64,000 bases of DNA from Euborellia annulipes (lineage: Eukaryota > Arthropoda > Insecta > Dermaptera > Anisolabididae): NCBI GenBank assembly GCA_023213315.1, contig JAKCPI010031608.1, positions 30,385 to 94,384 on the forward strand, given 5' to 3'. The translations under genes were made by a program, and so were the position numbers. The notes below the pieces were generated by a model. That model saw only the letters and a program-made list of their open reading frames with translations. It had not been told where the DNA came from and did not search any database. Positions 43,330 to 52,742 of this stretch are shown in pieces (positions within the stretch are counted from its first letter, which is position 1; each line of letters opens with the position of its first letter).

Positions 43330-43570
43330 AATTTGGAAAAACAAATTCTGTTAAAGCGAGAGAACGCACTTCTCAGCCATTCGTCTAAAAAAAAAACTGT
43401 TAAATATTTTGCCAGCATGTCTTAAGCCGTTCCTAACAATAACATTTACAAAAGCCGCGATGGTTAGATCGGTAGCGTTTATTCTTTGTAAACATGAAAT
43501 CCCGAGTTCGAATCTCGCTTTGTGCAGCTATTTTTTTTGCGTAATTTTTTTTTTTTTTGATTTCTAAGAA
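43330..43570 (+). mobile_element. tRNA-like SINE (family S), plus copy
   Basis: AACAAATTCTGTTAAAGCGA ... GCCAGCATGTCTTAAGCCGT, then a tRNA-like segment (GCCGCGATGGTTAGATCGG, B-box GAGTTCGAATCTC at 43504-43516) and a T-run. Inverted partner at 43930-44150; third copy at 51715-52000. The tRNA-like part lies at the 3' side of a conserved leader, so this is a repeat rather than a tRNA gene. Confidence 0.6.
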
Positions 43571-43929
43571 TATTTTTTAATATTAATAAATAGATAAAAA
43601 GTATTGGGTTGGAGCTTTGGCCAAGGAATTAATTAGAGCTTTATTTAATTTTTAACCATGTAAGTCACGACCTTCCTCAGTTCCTCAATTAATGTTCCGA
43701 GGAAGGTCGGACTTGCGCCGAAACGTCGACGGTTAATTAATTAAATATTATTGGAAATTATTTAGTGTTAATTAATAGAAATATATTTCTCGTATAATAT
43801 TAAATATTTCCTTAGATTATATTTTGACAAAAGCATTTTAATTTTCTATTAAATATAGTTAAAAATTAAAAGCCAATAATTATAAAAAACTTTTTATTTA
43901 TTTATTAATATTAAAAAATATTCTTAGAA
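43571..43929. other. Loop between inverted family S copies
   Basis: AT-rich. Contains the hairpin GACCTTCCTC/GAGGAAGGTC (about 43671-43710) and a hammerhead-like motif. Confidence 0.45.
43693..43732 (+). ncRNA. Small hammerhead-like motif
   Basis: CCGAGGA (43697-43703; one change from CTGANGA), stem II starting GGTC and closing GCC, then GAAAC-GTC (43720-43727) and GACGG. Core change and weak stem II lower confidence. Confidence 0.35.
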
Positions 43930-44150
43930 ACAAAAAAAAAAAAAAAAAAATAAAATAAAATAAATTACTCAAAAAAAATAGTTGAACAGGGCGAGATTCG
44001 AACTCGAATTTGATGTTTACAAGACCTTTACGAAATGTTATTGTTAGCAACGGCTTAAGAATGCTGGCAAAATCTTTAACATTTTTTTTTTAGCCGAACG
44101 GTTGAGAAGCGCGTTCTCTCGCTTTAACAGAATTTGTTTTTCATTAAGTA
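43930..44150 (-). mobile_element. tRNA-like SINE (family S), minus copy
   Basis: Reverse complement of 43330-43570 with moderate divergence (GCGAGATTCGAACTCG, CAACGGCTTAAGAATGCTGG, GCGTTCTCTCGCTTTAACAG). With the plus copy it forms an 820-bp imperfect inverted repeat. Confidence 0.6.
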
Positions 44151-44734
44151 CTACACAAAAAAAATTTTTGTCTTTTTCTTTGTTGATTATTTCAAAATCT
44201 ATTGAGTTTTGAAGAAAATGTCAAAGAATAAAAACTTTTTAAAATAGGGTAATCTCAGAAATGACAAAAAATTGAAGATTTCAAAATTTTTTTAAAAAAT
44301 ACATTCATCCAAAGTTGATTAAATTCAAATTTTTATTAATCCATATATTTTGCACAAAAAGGATCACGTAGATTTATTTATTCACACATACACTTTACTT
44401 GTCTTGCATAAGAAAATAAGATCGGGGAAAATGACAAAATAATGAACGAGTAAATTTAATTATATAAAAAAAAAGAAAAGAAGATATATTTGTTCTTAAT
44501 AGTTGGCCCTAATGCAATTTAAAGTGGCTCTCCTCTCTTCAATTTCTTCTTTCAATCGTTTAATACCTTTCTCCTTTTTATTTCTTTTGGATTTTAAATT
44601 CATTCGATTTTATTCCCATTTCGGGTGAGTGAAAAACCTTTTTCTCTCTTCTCTTGTGTGTGTGAGTGTGATATTGATAAAATCTGCATATGTGGCCACT
44701 AAATAACCTGCCCTATTCTTCTTCCAAGGGACTA
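44151..44734. other. No gene seen
   Basis: AT-rich; (TG)n at 44655-44669. No recognised element. Confidence 0.45.
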
Positions 44735-44812
44735 TCTATAGTATATAGTAGAGGAGTGTCTGTCTGTCTGTCTCACTCTCTGTTTGACAAATTTTGAAAA
44801 GAAATCTTATGG
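44735..44812 (+). mobile_element. Helitron-type 5' end
   Basis: A|TCTATAGTATATAGTAGAGG followed by GTGTCTGTCTGTCTGTC. Continues on the far side of the inserted element (CTATTTAAAAATAAAATTTT at 45668). No 3' end traced. Confidence 0.45.
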
Positions 44813-44814
44813 TA

Positions 44815-45663
44815 CGTGTACATTGTAGAGTAAAATCTAGCTAGATTTAATTTACTCTAGCTAGACAAATCTAATTGGGTGTGTACACTGTAGATATTTC
44901 AGCTCTAGCTAGAGCACCGTAGAGAAGACCTAGAGTCATTATGGAAGAACTTATATTGGAAAGGTTCTCACATCTCCTTCCATGCATTCTTATTAAAATT
45001 TAATACATAATATTTCTTTTCTATTAAATTTATTAAAATTATTAATATTTTATTTCAACAAAACTTTTCAAATATAAATATTTTAAATTATATATTATTA
45101 CAAATTTTAAAATTAAATTTCAAAATAATTATTATATTATTAAATAAAATATAGTAATTGAATCTTTTAATTATTGATATGATTGAAAAATAAAGTTAAT
45201 AACGAAATAATATTAATTATGAAGAAAAGAAATAAACACGAACAGCGAACAAACAAGGAAACGAAGGGTGTTAGAAGTTAGGTTAGAAAGACAGAAATAT
45301 TTACTGATCTTTTGAAATAAATTCATAATGACGACTTCAAAAACATTTAAGGTATGTGTCCTAAAGACTATGTATCGTTTAGTAAAGAAGATAGAACCAA
45401 TAATAAGGAAAAAAGATACTCAATTCAGATTGTCAAAAGCAGCTAGAGCAACTGCTCTACTTAATCAGTCAAATAGAGCGAGATCACTCTAGAGAGAAAG
45501 TCTCGGAGGTGTGTCCACTGATACTCTAGCTAGATTTATGTCAATCTCGCTAGATCTTAGACTTAATCTCCCTAGAGTGCTCTCAATGGTGTGTCCATTT
45601 ATAGATTGAGTCTCATATAGCTCTAGCTAGAGTAAATCTAGCAAAAATATCTACAGTGTACAC
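44815..45663 (+). mobile_element. Second Harbinger-like deletion derivative
   Basis: TIR CGTGTACATTGTAGA / TCTACAGTGTACACG with TA flanks (44813-44814, 45664-45665). Subterminal CTAGCTAGA and GTGTGTCCA repeats. Two short coding remnants remain in plus orientation (44941-45003 and 45328-45492). The TA flank is shorter than the TWA typical of Harbinger, so family assignment rests on the peptide. Confidence 0.6.
45328..45492 (+). pseudogene. Harbinger nuclease internal remnant
   Basis: The 54-codon frame contains MYRLVKKIEPIIRKKDTQFR followed by LSKAAR. HARBI1-like nucleases have a segment of the form L...I.P.I.K.dT..R..I....RL..TLR.LATG, which this resembles up to the break. The LATG and DDE parts are missing. 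A 20-codon frame MEELILERFSHLLP at 44941-45003 sits where the N-terminus would be. Confidence 0.45.
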
Positions 45664-45665
45664 GT

Positions 45666-46094
45666 ATCTATTTAAAAATAAAATTTTTCCAAGACAGTCT
45701 TTTCAAATAAGTCTTTAATCAAAAGTTTTGACAAATGATATTTTTATCTATAATATTATAATTTCGTTCTTTATTAATATTCTAATAACAATGAAGAGAA
45801 AAACATAGAGTTGCACTCTAATCTCTTAATGCGTGTTAAGTATTAAAATTAAGACAAATTTTTTATTATTTTTGATGACGGGCAGAAGAAAGAGAAAATA
45901 AAAATACAAAAAAAAAAGAGAAGAAATAACAACAACACGCAATTGTGTCATTTATTATCATAGATAGATAAGATAGATAATGCGTGTGTATGTGCATGAA
46001 CACAAAAATACAAAAACATTTTCACACTTTGATTAGGTAAAAAAAAAAAAAAATATTAAAGGGGGCCGGATAATCGATTTTTAAATAAATGAAA
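45666..46094. other. No gene seen
   Basis: Resumption of the Helitron-like sequence, then (GATA)n-like text at 45960-45980 and an A-run at 46040. Confidence 0.45.
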
Positions 46095-46172
46095 AAATCT
46101 GGTGTGACAAGCACAGAACTCAACTTTCGATTACCGAAGGTAGGCTGTGCGACCAGTCACAGCAGATTTTTT
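46095..46172. repeat. Family A hairpin, solitary
   Basis: AAATCTGGTGTGACAAGCAC ... TTACCGAAGGTA ... GTGCGACCAGTCACAGCAGA. Arms paired, no body attached. A further partial copy is at 46475-46530 (ACTGGTGTGACTTGTCGCAC). Confidence 0.65.
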
Positions 46173-46600
46173 TTTTATTAAGACATCTGGTGCAAATTAA
46201 ATAAGAGAGAAAGAGAATATGAAAAATTTTATATAGAGGTGGAAATTAGTGAGAGGTTCGATCATTTGGGCCGACTCCAATTTTAAAGGGAAATGAGGTA
46301 ATGGGGGGGGGAGGGTGAACAATTCTCATTTTGACTCACCACATGACTACCTTTATTAGAATTAGTTGAATACGCCCTTAATATTAACCCTCTTCGAAGC
46401 AAAATCTTGTGGCTAAGCCACCACCGCCGCCGCCGCCATGATACTTGCTGATAATGCCAAGAGGGTGAATAAAATACTGGTGTGACTTGTCGCACAACCC
46501 TGGGTTCTGTGCTGGTCACTGTGTCGTCGTCATAAATTTGATTTTTGACAGGCTGTTCAGATAGTACCCCGTAAGTCATATTAGAATCTAAATTTTTTTT
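46173..46600. other. Spacer, no gene seen
   Basis: (GCC)n-like CCACCGCCGCCGCCGCC at about 46421 gives a 98-codon minus frame (46283-46579) without any domain; not supported as a gene. Confidence 0.4.
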
Positions 46601-47024
46601 AAAGCGAAACTTTTATTTTATCCCCTCAAATTTTTTCGCTTTTCTCTCAGCATGTCACGTTACAAGCCGCCACGACGCGACAAGTTATGACGTCATAAGC
46701 CGTGACGACAAAAATAGGAAAGTTGAAATTTAATATATATGACGAATTATAAACAAATAATTGTGAGATTTAATTATTTTGATAAAATATAATTTTTAAA
46801 ATAATTTAAAATGATTCAAATTTTCAATTGGTAAATAAATATTGTTCTCAGTTTTTAACATGCGTCTATTGATTTCCCATTTTCCAATTATTAAGTTAAG
46901 ATTAAAAACGCGATTTTAATACACTTAATTGAATAATTTTCTGAAAATTTTCAGTTAAACGCCTATGATCCGAATAAAAGTTTCACTTGCATCGTGGTTT
47001 CATAAAACTACACAATGATTTTTT
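46601..47024 (+). mobile_element. Family D element, copy 7
   Basis: AAGCGAAACTTTTATTTTATC to the CACAATGA terminus. The minisatellite has about three units, one distorted (GCCGCCACGACGCGACAAG), and two TGACGTCA-like palindromes. Confidence 0.8.
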
Positions 47025-47461
47025 TTTTAAATAAGATTAAAAATTTGAATGCATAAATTCATTATTAAAATTTAGTCGTGACCTATCATTGGATTAAGTT
47101 AATAATTTAATTACCAAAAATAATAAATACATGACTTTTGACTTGATTATTTTTTCACCTTATATAGATCTGGCAACATCGCATTTAACAGCTATTTATT
47201 TTGATCTTGCTGCTGTATTTTACTTATAACATTACAATGAATAATGCAAATCATTTTAGACAAAATAGGCGAATTGAGAAAGAAAAAATATCGTCAATAA
47301 AAAAAATAAGTGAAAGCGTGAAACGCGTTTTATTTTATGCGGCGTTGCCACACGTCACGTGACTTATTTTTAAATATGGTGGACTGATAGAAAAAGTGCC
47401 GTTATATCCGAACAAGCTTAAGATATTTTTTGAATTTTCTTCCTAAATGTGATAAAATAAA
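47025..47461. other. AT-rich spacer, no gene seen
   Basis: Nothing recognised. Confidence 0.45.
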
Positions 47462-47865
47462 AAAATCCGGTATGACTGATCGCACAGAATTTAACAATAA
47501 GATGTAAAATTTATAAGTATGGGAAAATATTTATATTTTGTTACCAGGGCAACCATTTCTCCTATCTTTCCTATGGAGTACAAGAGTAAAGTGTGCTTTA
47601 AATATTTTCAAAAGCAAAATGAGAATATACATTTTAAAGAGCATCTAAAAAATAATTGATTTATGAATTTCAATCAAAATTGTTGGAGTAAATCGTAAAA
47701 AAACTGAAAAAGTACATCAGTAAAGTATTAGTACTCTTTGGCCGATTTTGTTTAAAAGCTTATTTTCACATCCCATGGGGGTGCCTAACTTAAATATAAA
47801 ATTTCAATCTCCTAGCTCTTTTCGTTCTTGAGATATTCTGTTCACAGACAGACAGACAGACAAAT
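47462..47865 (-). mobile_element. Family A element, partial
   Basis: A hairpin half (CCGGTATGACTGATCGCACAG) then the body in minus order to GAGATATTCTGTTCACAGAC. The TA-rich 5' end is missing. Confidence 0.75.
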
Positions 47866-48234
47866 ATCTCAAGTTTATTCAAATTATTGAAAAAAAAAAG
47901 AAAAAAAAATTGAAGAAATCTCGCTGTCAAACGATTATCGTTCTCATTAATTTCTTCCCTTTTTTTTTCTCACTCTCCAAAAGTTGATCAAATTCAATTT
48001 GAACATTAATTCTCATTCAGAAACAAACTTTTCAAAATCTAAAGTCTAATTAACCTTCTGACAGCTATCACATTCACCAAGTTTTTTTTTAACTTTTCCT
48101 TAAAACTGTCGTTGTTGTTGTTGATGATTGTTTTTGTTATATAAATGAAATCTGTTAAATTTTTGACCAACACAATAAATGGTTAAAAAAGTGTATTAGA
48201 GAAAAAAATAAATAAAAAGTGTCTAAGTAATAGT
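47866..48234. other. No gene seen
   Basis: (TTG)n at 48110-48124, A-runs. Nothing recognised. Confidence 0.45.
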
Positions 48235-48805
48235 AAAAATCTGGTGTGACTGGCGCACAGCACACAACTTTCTCTTACCCTTCGGTAAGAGAAAGTTGTG
48301 CACCGTGCTGGTCACACCAGATTTTTTGTGTCGAGATATATTTAGTTTCCGATAGCACCTTAGTTTCAAACTTGCATTTTAAATGTTGACTGCTTCAAAT
48401 AAACTATGGTTATTTTTCAAAATTTTAATCTCATATTTGGACATTTTATACACAATATAGAATCGTAAATAAATACAAAATTTCATAAGAATTGGAAAAA
48501 AAAATTTTAAATGCGTAAAAAGTTCCAAAGGGCCCCTGACCCCCTTTTGAATCGAAATTAACATACAAATCCCTATACAGTAGGAAATTAACATTGTTTC
48601 TATGGATGGAAGAGGTGGAAAAAGAATTTGAAAAGTCTGAAATCTTTCCTATGGAGTACCAGAGTAAAGTGTGCTTCAAAAGATTTCAAGGGCAAAATGA
48701 GAATATACATTTTAAAGAGGATCTAAAAAAAATAGTCGATTTATGAATTATAAAGAAAATCTTCGAAGCGAATTTTGAGAAAATCGAAAAAAAAAACTGA
48801 AAAAA
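48235..48805 (-). mobile_element. Family A element with intact terminal hairpin
   Basis: The best preserved hairpin (about 48238-48327): CTGGTGTGACTGGCGCACAG and CTTTCTCTTACC on one arm, their complements on the other. The body is interrupted by non-family sequence at about 48370-48640 (frames at 48379-48679 have no domain) and stops where the next element inserted. Confidence 0.7.
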
Positions 48806-48883
48806 TCTTACATAAACAAAGGGTAAAGGGGTTGGAGAGAAATAACCAGCAAATTTATAGCTCCACCTGACGTCCTTTTATTT

Positions 48884-48926
48884 GGCAGATATTTCGATGC
48901 GTAGAACACACATCATCTTCAGTGCC
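48884..48926 (-). ncRNA. Small hammerhead-like ribozyme candidate
   Basis: On the minus strand GGCA-CTGAAGA-T, stem II GATGTG/CGCATC (6 bp, one wobble), GAAA, then TATC-TGCC. Stem I is GGCA/TGCC. Stem III is the minimal AT/AT pair, with cleavage expected after ATC. All core residues of CTGANGA...GAAA are present, plus one extra U before stem II. Confidence 0.6.
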
Positions 48927-49099
48927 GCGAGGATATACTAGGTGGGCTTAGTCTATTTATATCAAATGCCTTAGGGGCGTTAAATCAGAATTGATATCAA
49001 TTCTGCGGTCATCAGCTTAGAGAAGGAAACTCACCACTATGTTTAACGCCTCTAAGGCATTTGATATAAATAGACTAAGCCCACCTACTATATCCTCGC

Positions 49100-49145
49100 G
49101 GCACTGAAGATGATGTGTGTCCTACGCAACCTCGAAATATCTGCC
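49100..49145 (+). ncRNA. Small hammerhead-like ribozyme candidate, second arm
   Basis: GGCA (49100-49103), CTGAAGA (49104-49110), GAAA (49134-49137), TATC and TGCC (49142-49145). Stem I is intact. Stem II is damaged compared with the other arm (GCAACCTC in place of GCATC), so this arm may be inactive. Confidence 0.5.
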
Positions 49146-49275
49146 AAATAAAAGGACGTCAGGTGGAGCTATAAATTTGCTGGTTACTATTCTCCAACCC
49201 CTTTACTCTACTCATCCCAACCTACTATTCAATCTACGTCTTACATAAACAATTTATAGCTGAGATGTTATTATA

Positions 49276-49457
49276 TTAATAAGAAGGTAGAAATGAGAGA
49301 TGCAGCTATGGTTATTTCTTTATGACGTTTCGGTTCTGTATTTGAACCATTCTCAGAGCTGGCGACTTTCATAATGACTTTTCGCCAGCTCTGAGGATGG
49401 TTCAAACAGGGAACCGAAACGTCAGAAGTAACCATACCTACTCTACCCTCTTATTAA
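49276..49457. repeat. 182-bp palindrome with hammerhead-like pair
   Basis: Arms TTAATAAGAAGGTAG and CTACCCTCTTATTAA enclose GCTATGGTTA...TAACCATACC and two opposed motifs. Plus: CTGAGGA (49391-49397), stem II GGTTC/GAACC, GAAAC-GTC (49416-49423). Minus: CTGAGAA, GGTTC/GAACC, GAAAC-GTC (49356-49324). Stem I is only 2 bp on the plus strand. Confidence 0.5.
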
Positions 49458-49521
49458 TTAAAATATCTTAATATTTTCCTATGAAGTACAAGTGTAAAAA
49501 AAAAAAAAATTATAATATTCT

Positions 49522-49621
49522 TATCAAAGTAATCGAGATGGTAAAGGCGTACACAAAATCGTATAGATCTATGTAAGGGAAGAAACTAAGAGCTCGAGTT
49601 CAAACCTCTCGAGGGAATAAA
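49522..49621 (+). mobile_element. tRNA-like SINE fragment
   Basis: AATCGAGATGGTAAAGGCG (A-box-like) and GAGTTCAAACCTC (B-box-like) about 50 bases apart. No closing acceptor stem. Confidence 0.4.
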
Positions 49622-49835
49622 CCCGTTTATGAAACTTGTAATAAATTGGTTTATAAAAGTTCATTTTTTATGAATTTTTTCATATACCTGAATGTAAAAT
49701 TCATAAACTGTATGCGTAATAGACTTCATATACTAGTTTATGAATATCCCTTGGAAATTTTTAACTGTGTAGATAGATGAGGAGTAAAATGTTTTTTTAA
49801 AGATGTCTACATCTGAGCCACCCTTCTAGATGTTG
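49622..49835. other. No gene seen
   Basis: Includes TTTTTAACTGTGTA at about 49757, similar to the end of the element at 6538-7139. Confidence 0.4.
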
Positions 49836-50235
49836 ATTAAGGTGCGCGTCTAGGGGTGTTAATTTTAGGAGATTGCAGCGGCCACAATTTTGAAGCTATC
49901 GACCTCAATTTTTTTTTTAAATTAAAGCTATTTAAAATATCTACAACTTATAGAAGCCCTTTTTTTGATTTTCGAAAAAATAATTTTTTTTTTTAGATTA
50001 ATCGCATTAAATAAAAGATATTTTTAAAAAATTCGCTCTATAACTTATAGATAATTAAATTAGTAATCATTGTGTTAAAAAACAATTAATTTTTAACCGT
50101 TAATTAATGAGCTGGAATCTTTCAACTAAAATGGAATAAATCCCTTGTATCCCTATGGGAAACACTAACGCCATATCTTGCCGCCTAGACTAACTCGTCG
50201 TCTTCTAACGATTTTTCGAGACGCACATCTGGAAG
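49836..50235 (-). mobile_element. Family L element, copy 2
   Basis: Inverse copy of 31597-31992 over its full length (GGTGCGCGTCT ... TTCGAGACGCAC), with many substitutions and short indels. Confidence 0.7.
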
Positions 50236-50657
50236 AGTGATTCAAATGAAAGTTAGAATATTTATCTAATAATAATCTAATTGTGAAATTTAAATTAAAC
50301 TTTCTATTTAATTACTAAATTTAAATAAATAGTACATATACATGAACTGTATATATATAGATAGCGAGAAGGTAATAAAAGAGAAAGTAAAAAAGAAAGA
50401 GCAATGCATCTAAAAACATAATAGAGCACACATCTCCACTGATGATATATAACAAACCTCCTCCTAGATCAAATTTTATAGCTGAGTGGGGGAGAGAACG
50501 GGGGGAAAACGCAAGAGGTCAGCAAATATTCTCAAGTTGTTATCTTTATGGCAACTATGTCTTTTGACATATACTACGTACATTTCTCTTTTTTTTTTAT
50601 TACTTCAATTGAGGAAAATTTTTGTTTTAAACAGTAGATAATAAAATGAAATGATAT
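50236..50657. other. Spacer with family A remnant
   Basis: GGTAATAAAAGAGAAAGTAAAA at about 50371 after a (TA)n stretch. Otherwise nothing recognised. Confidence 0.4.
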
Positions 50658-50665
50658 AATAATTT

Positions 50666-51163
50666 CAGGGGCGCCGGAACGAATTTGAATCAGGGAGGGG
50701 GGGGGGGGGGGCAAAAAAATTTTTTTTTAGAAAATTAAAATAATTTAATATGTTCAAATAGTATAAAACATATAAAACTATAAAGCTTTAAAAATTTTAA
50801 ATATAAAATCATAATTTTAATAAAATTAAAATTTGAAAAAATTTCCTAGTGATTTTATCAAAATTTTTTTTAGGCTATATTTATACTATTTGAATTAAAT
50901 AAATATTTTTAATTTTCTTTTTTAATTCTTCTTTTTAATTTTTAGAAATTAGAAATACAATAGGGTCTATATAAAATATTTTGGAAAAAAATAAATTTCT
51001 TTTTTTTTTAATTTTAAAGATTTTATTTTTCAAAAGTAAAAATGTATCATTTTTCAAAATAAATAAAATAAAAGAAGACATATTGCCCCCCTCTGCCCCC
51101 TCCTATAGGATGCCAGGGGGTAGCAATGTACCTTTGCTCCCCCCCCCAGTTCCGGCGCCTATG
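50666..51163 (+). mobile_element. Complete hAT-type MITE, 498 bp
   Basis: Ends CAGGGGCGCCGGAAC and GTTCCGGCGCCTATG, with AATAATTT at 50658-50665 and 51164-51171 as an exact 8-bp target duplication. G-run and C-run subterminal tracts; AT-rich centre. A right-truncated copy is at 9055-9404. Confidence 0.9.
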
Positions 51164-51189
51164 AATAATTTTTAAGTTTAATTAAAATA

Positions 51190-51310
51190 CTTCAGGAGGC
51201 AAAGTTGTTTGCTGTTTTTGCCAAGAGATGGCGTTAATGAGTGAGCCAAGAACACAACTCTCACAAAATTTGGCCAACAGATGGCAGGATGGCAGGGCTA
51301 TATTAAATCT
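51190..51310 (-). mobile_element. Family E fragment
   Basis: TTCAGGAGGCAAAGTTG end, TTTGCCAAGAGATGGCGTTA and CAACAGATGGCAGGATGG match the right end of copy 2 in inverse orientation. Confidence 0.65.
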
Positions 51311-51714
51311 CATGAAAAAAGTGGCAAGCGGAAAAATGTACTTTAAGTACGGTACTTACATTACGTGAATGAGGTATAAAATGAGAATGAAATAAAAAAA
51401 AAGTTTATATAATACGCCATAATATTATATAGGGTTTAATCTTTTTATTGCCTATTTGATATATGGAGTTATTAGAGCTAATATGGAAATTGCGTGAATA
51501 TTTGATGCCAAAAAAAAAAAAAAATGATGAAATTTTTCTCTAATGGGTCGCCTAAATATTACGAGTGGACTATTCGTTTTTACTTTCTCTTATTTGACAT
51601 TAAGGTGATGAAAAAAACATTATAAGAAACAGTCTCTAGTTCTTTCCAAAAATAATATATATTATATTTTTGACAGTAAGCATTCGAATTTTTTAAATAT
51701 ATGGAACAGGTTAA
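51311..51714. other. No gene seen
   Basis: AT-rich, with an A-run at 51511-51524 and TTTACTTTCTCTTA at 51579 (family A start remnant). Confidence 0.45.
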
Positions 51715-52000
51715 AAATTAAATGCCAATAATTAAAAAAAACTTTTTATTTATTTATTAATATTAAAAAATATTCTTTAAACAAAAAAAAAAAAAAAAAT
51801 AGTTGCACAGAGCGAGATTTGAACTCGAGACTTCTTGTTTATCAAAGAATGAACGCTACCGATCTACCCATCTCGGCTTTTGTAAAATTTATTGTTAGCA
51901 ACGGCTTACAGCTGGCAAAATCTTTAACATTTTTTTTTTTAGCCAAACTGTTGAGTAGTGCGTTCTCTCGCTTTAACAGAATTTGTTTTCCATTAAGTTG
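51715..52000 (-). mobile_element. tRNA-like SINE (family S), third copy
   Basis: Matches 43860-44150, including AAAATGCCAATAATT-like tail, GCGAGATTTGAACTCGAG, TACCGATCTACCCATCTCGG and GCGTTCTCTCGCTTTAACAG. The tRNA-like half is better preserved here than in 43930-44150. The 71-codon frame at 51819-52034 reads through the repeat. Confidence 0.65.
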
Positions 52001-52742
52001 TAGCAGAGTTCACCACAAATGTGTGGCTCAATAAATAAAATAAGAATTTTTATTTTATAAAAATGATTTTTTTTTTTATATACATACCAATGATTATAAT
52101 AATTATAATAAAATTTATTAAAATGAAAAATATTTTAAATTAATTTAAATAGATTTATAAGAAAATTTGTCATGACGTAGTGGAAGGAATGAGAGGATAT
52201 ACCACCCCTGAATATGTGAGGAGAGGAGAGTGAGGACGGAAGCGGAAGCTCTCAGACCCAGCCCTCTTACTGAAAGGGTTAACGAGCGAAAACGTGCGCC
52301 ATTTTCTCTTGCCGAACTTTATTCATTTATGATATGGTGTTATCTACGTGGTCCGCCAATTGCTGGATGATCAACGCCTTTGTGGTCCTCTTCAGCGGAT
52401 GCTGCGCCCTTAGAAGACAGATAAGTCTCCAACAACGCCCCTCTTTATTACTGAAGTGTGCGTAGTAGCTACTACTATTAATATTCGAAATAAATAAAAA
52501 AAAAAATAAAACAAAAGCGATTTCAAATTATAAAATAATAATAATTAATTCTTTAAAAACTACAAATATTTTTTTTATAGTTAAAATCTATAACTCACTC
52601 AACAAGAGATCTCACATTAGTTTTAAAAATAATTCCATTTGTATTGGAAAATTATATATTTAGTTTTAAGTATCAGATTTGATATTAATCTTTTTATGAA
52701 TTGTCTTTAATCACTAGTTTTTAATACATTTCCTATAAAAAA
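52001..52742. other. Unique-looking spacer, GC-richer at 52170-52450
   Basis: Normal-composition sequence with GAGGAGAGGAGAG and GTGCGCCATTTTCTCTTGCC (about 52295). No open frame with a domain and no other copy in the window. Could be regulatory or decayed genic DNA; unresolved. Confidence 0.3.

Larger units (their letters stand above)
48820..49238. mobile_element. Short element with inverted hammerhead-like motifs and 14-bp target duplication
   Basis: A 384-bp palindrome (48823-49206, outer arms GTAAAGGGGTTGGAGA / TCTCCAACCCCTTTAC) lies between direct repeats TCTTACATAAACAA at 48806-48819 and 49239-49252. Each arm carries a hammerhead-like core facing outward. Penelope-like elements carry small hammerheads in their terminal repeats and make target duplications of variable length, so this is best read as a non-autonomous Penelope-related retroelement. 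That is an inference: no reverse transcriptase is present. Confidence 0.65.

Noticed and set aside
43454..43530. Functional tRNA gene
   Set aside because: A- and B-box-like strings are present, but the acceptor and anticodon stems do not fold well, and the same segment recurs with leader sequence at 43930-44150 and 51715-52000, which marks a SINE.
46283..46579. 98-codon minus frame
   Set aside because: Driven by a CCG-repeat and family A hairpin sequence; no domain.
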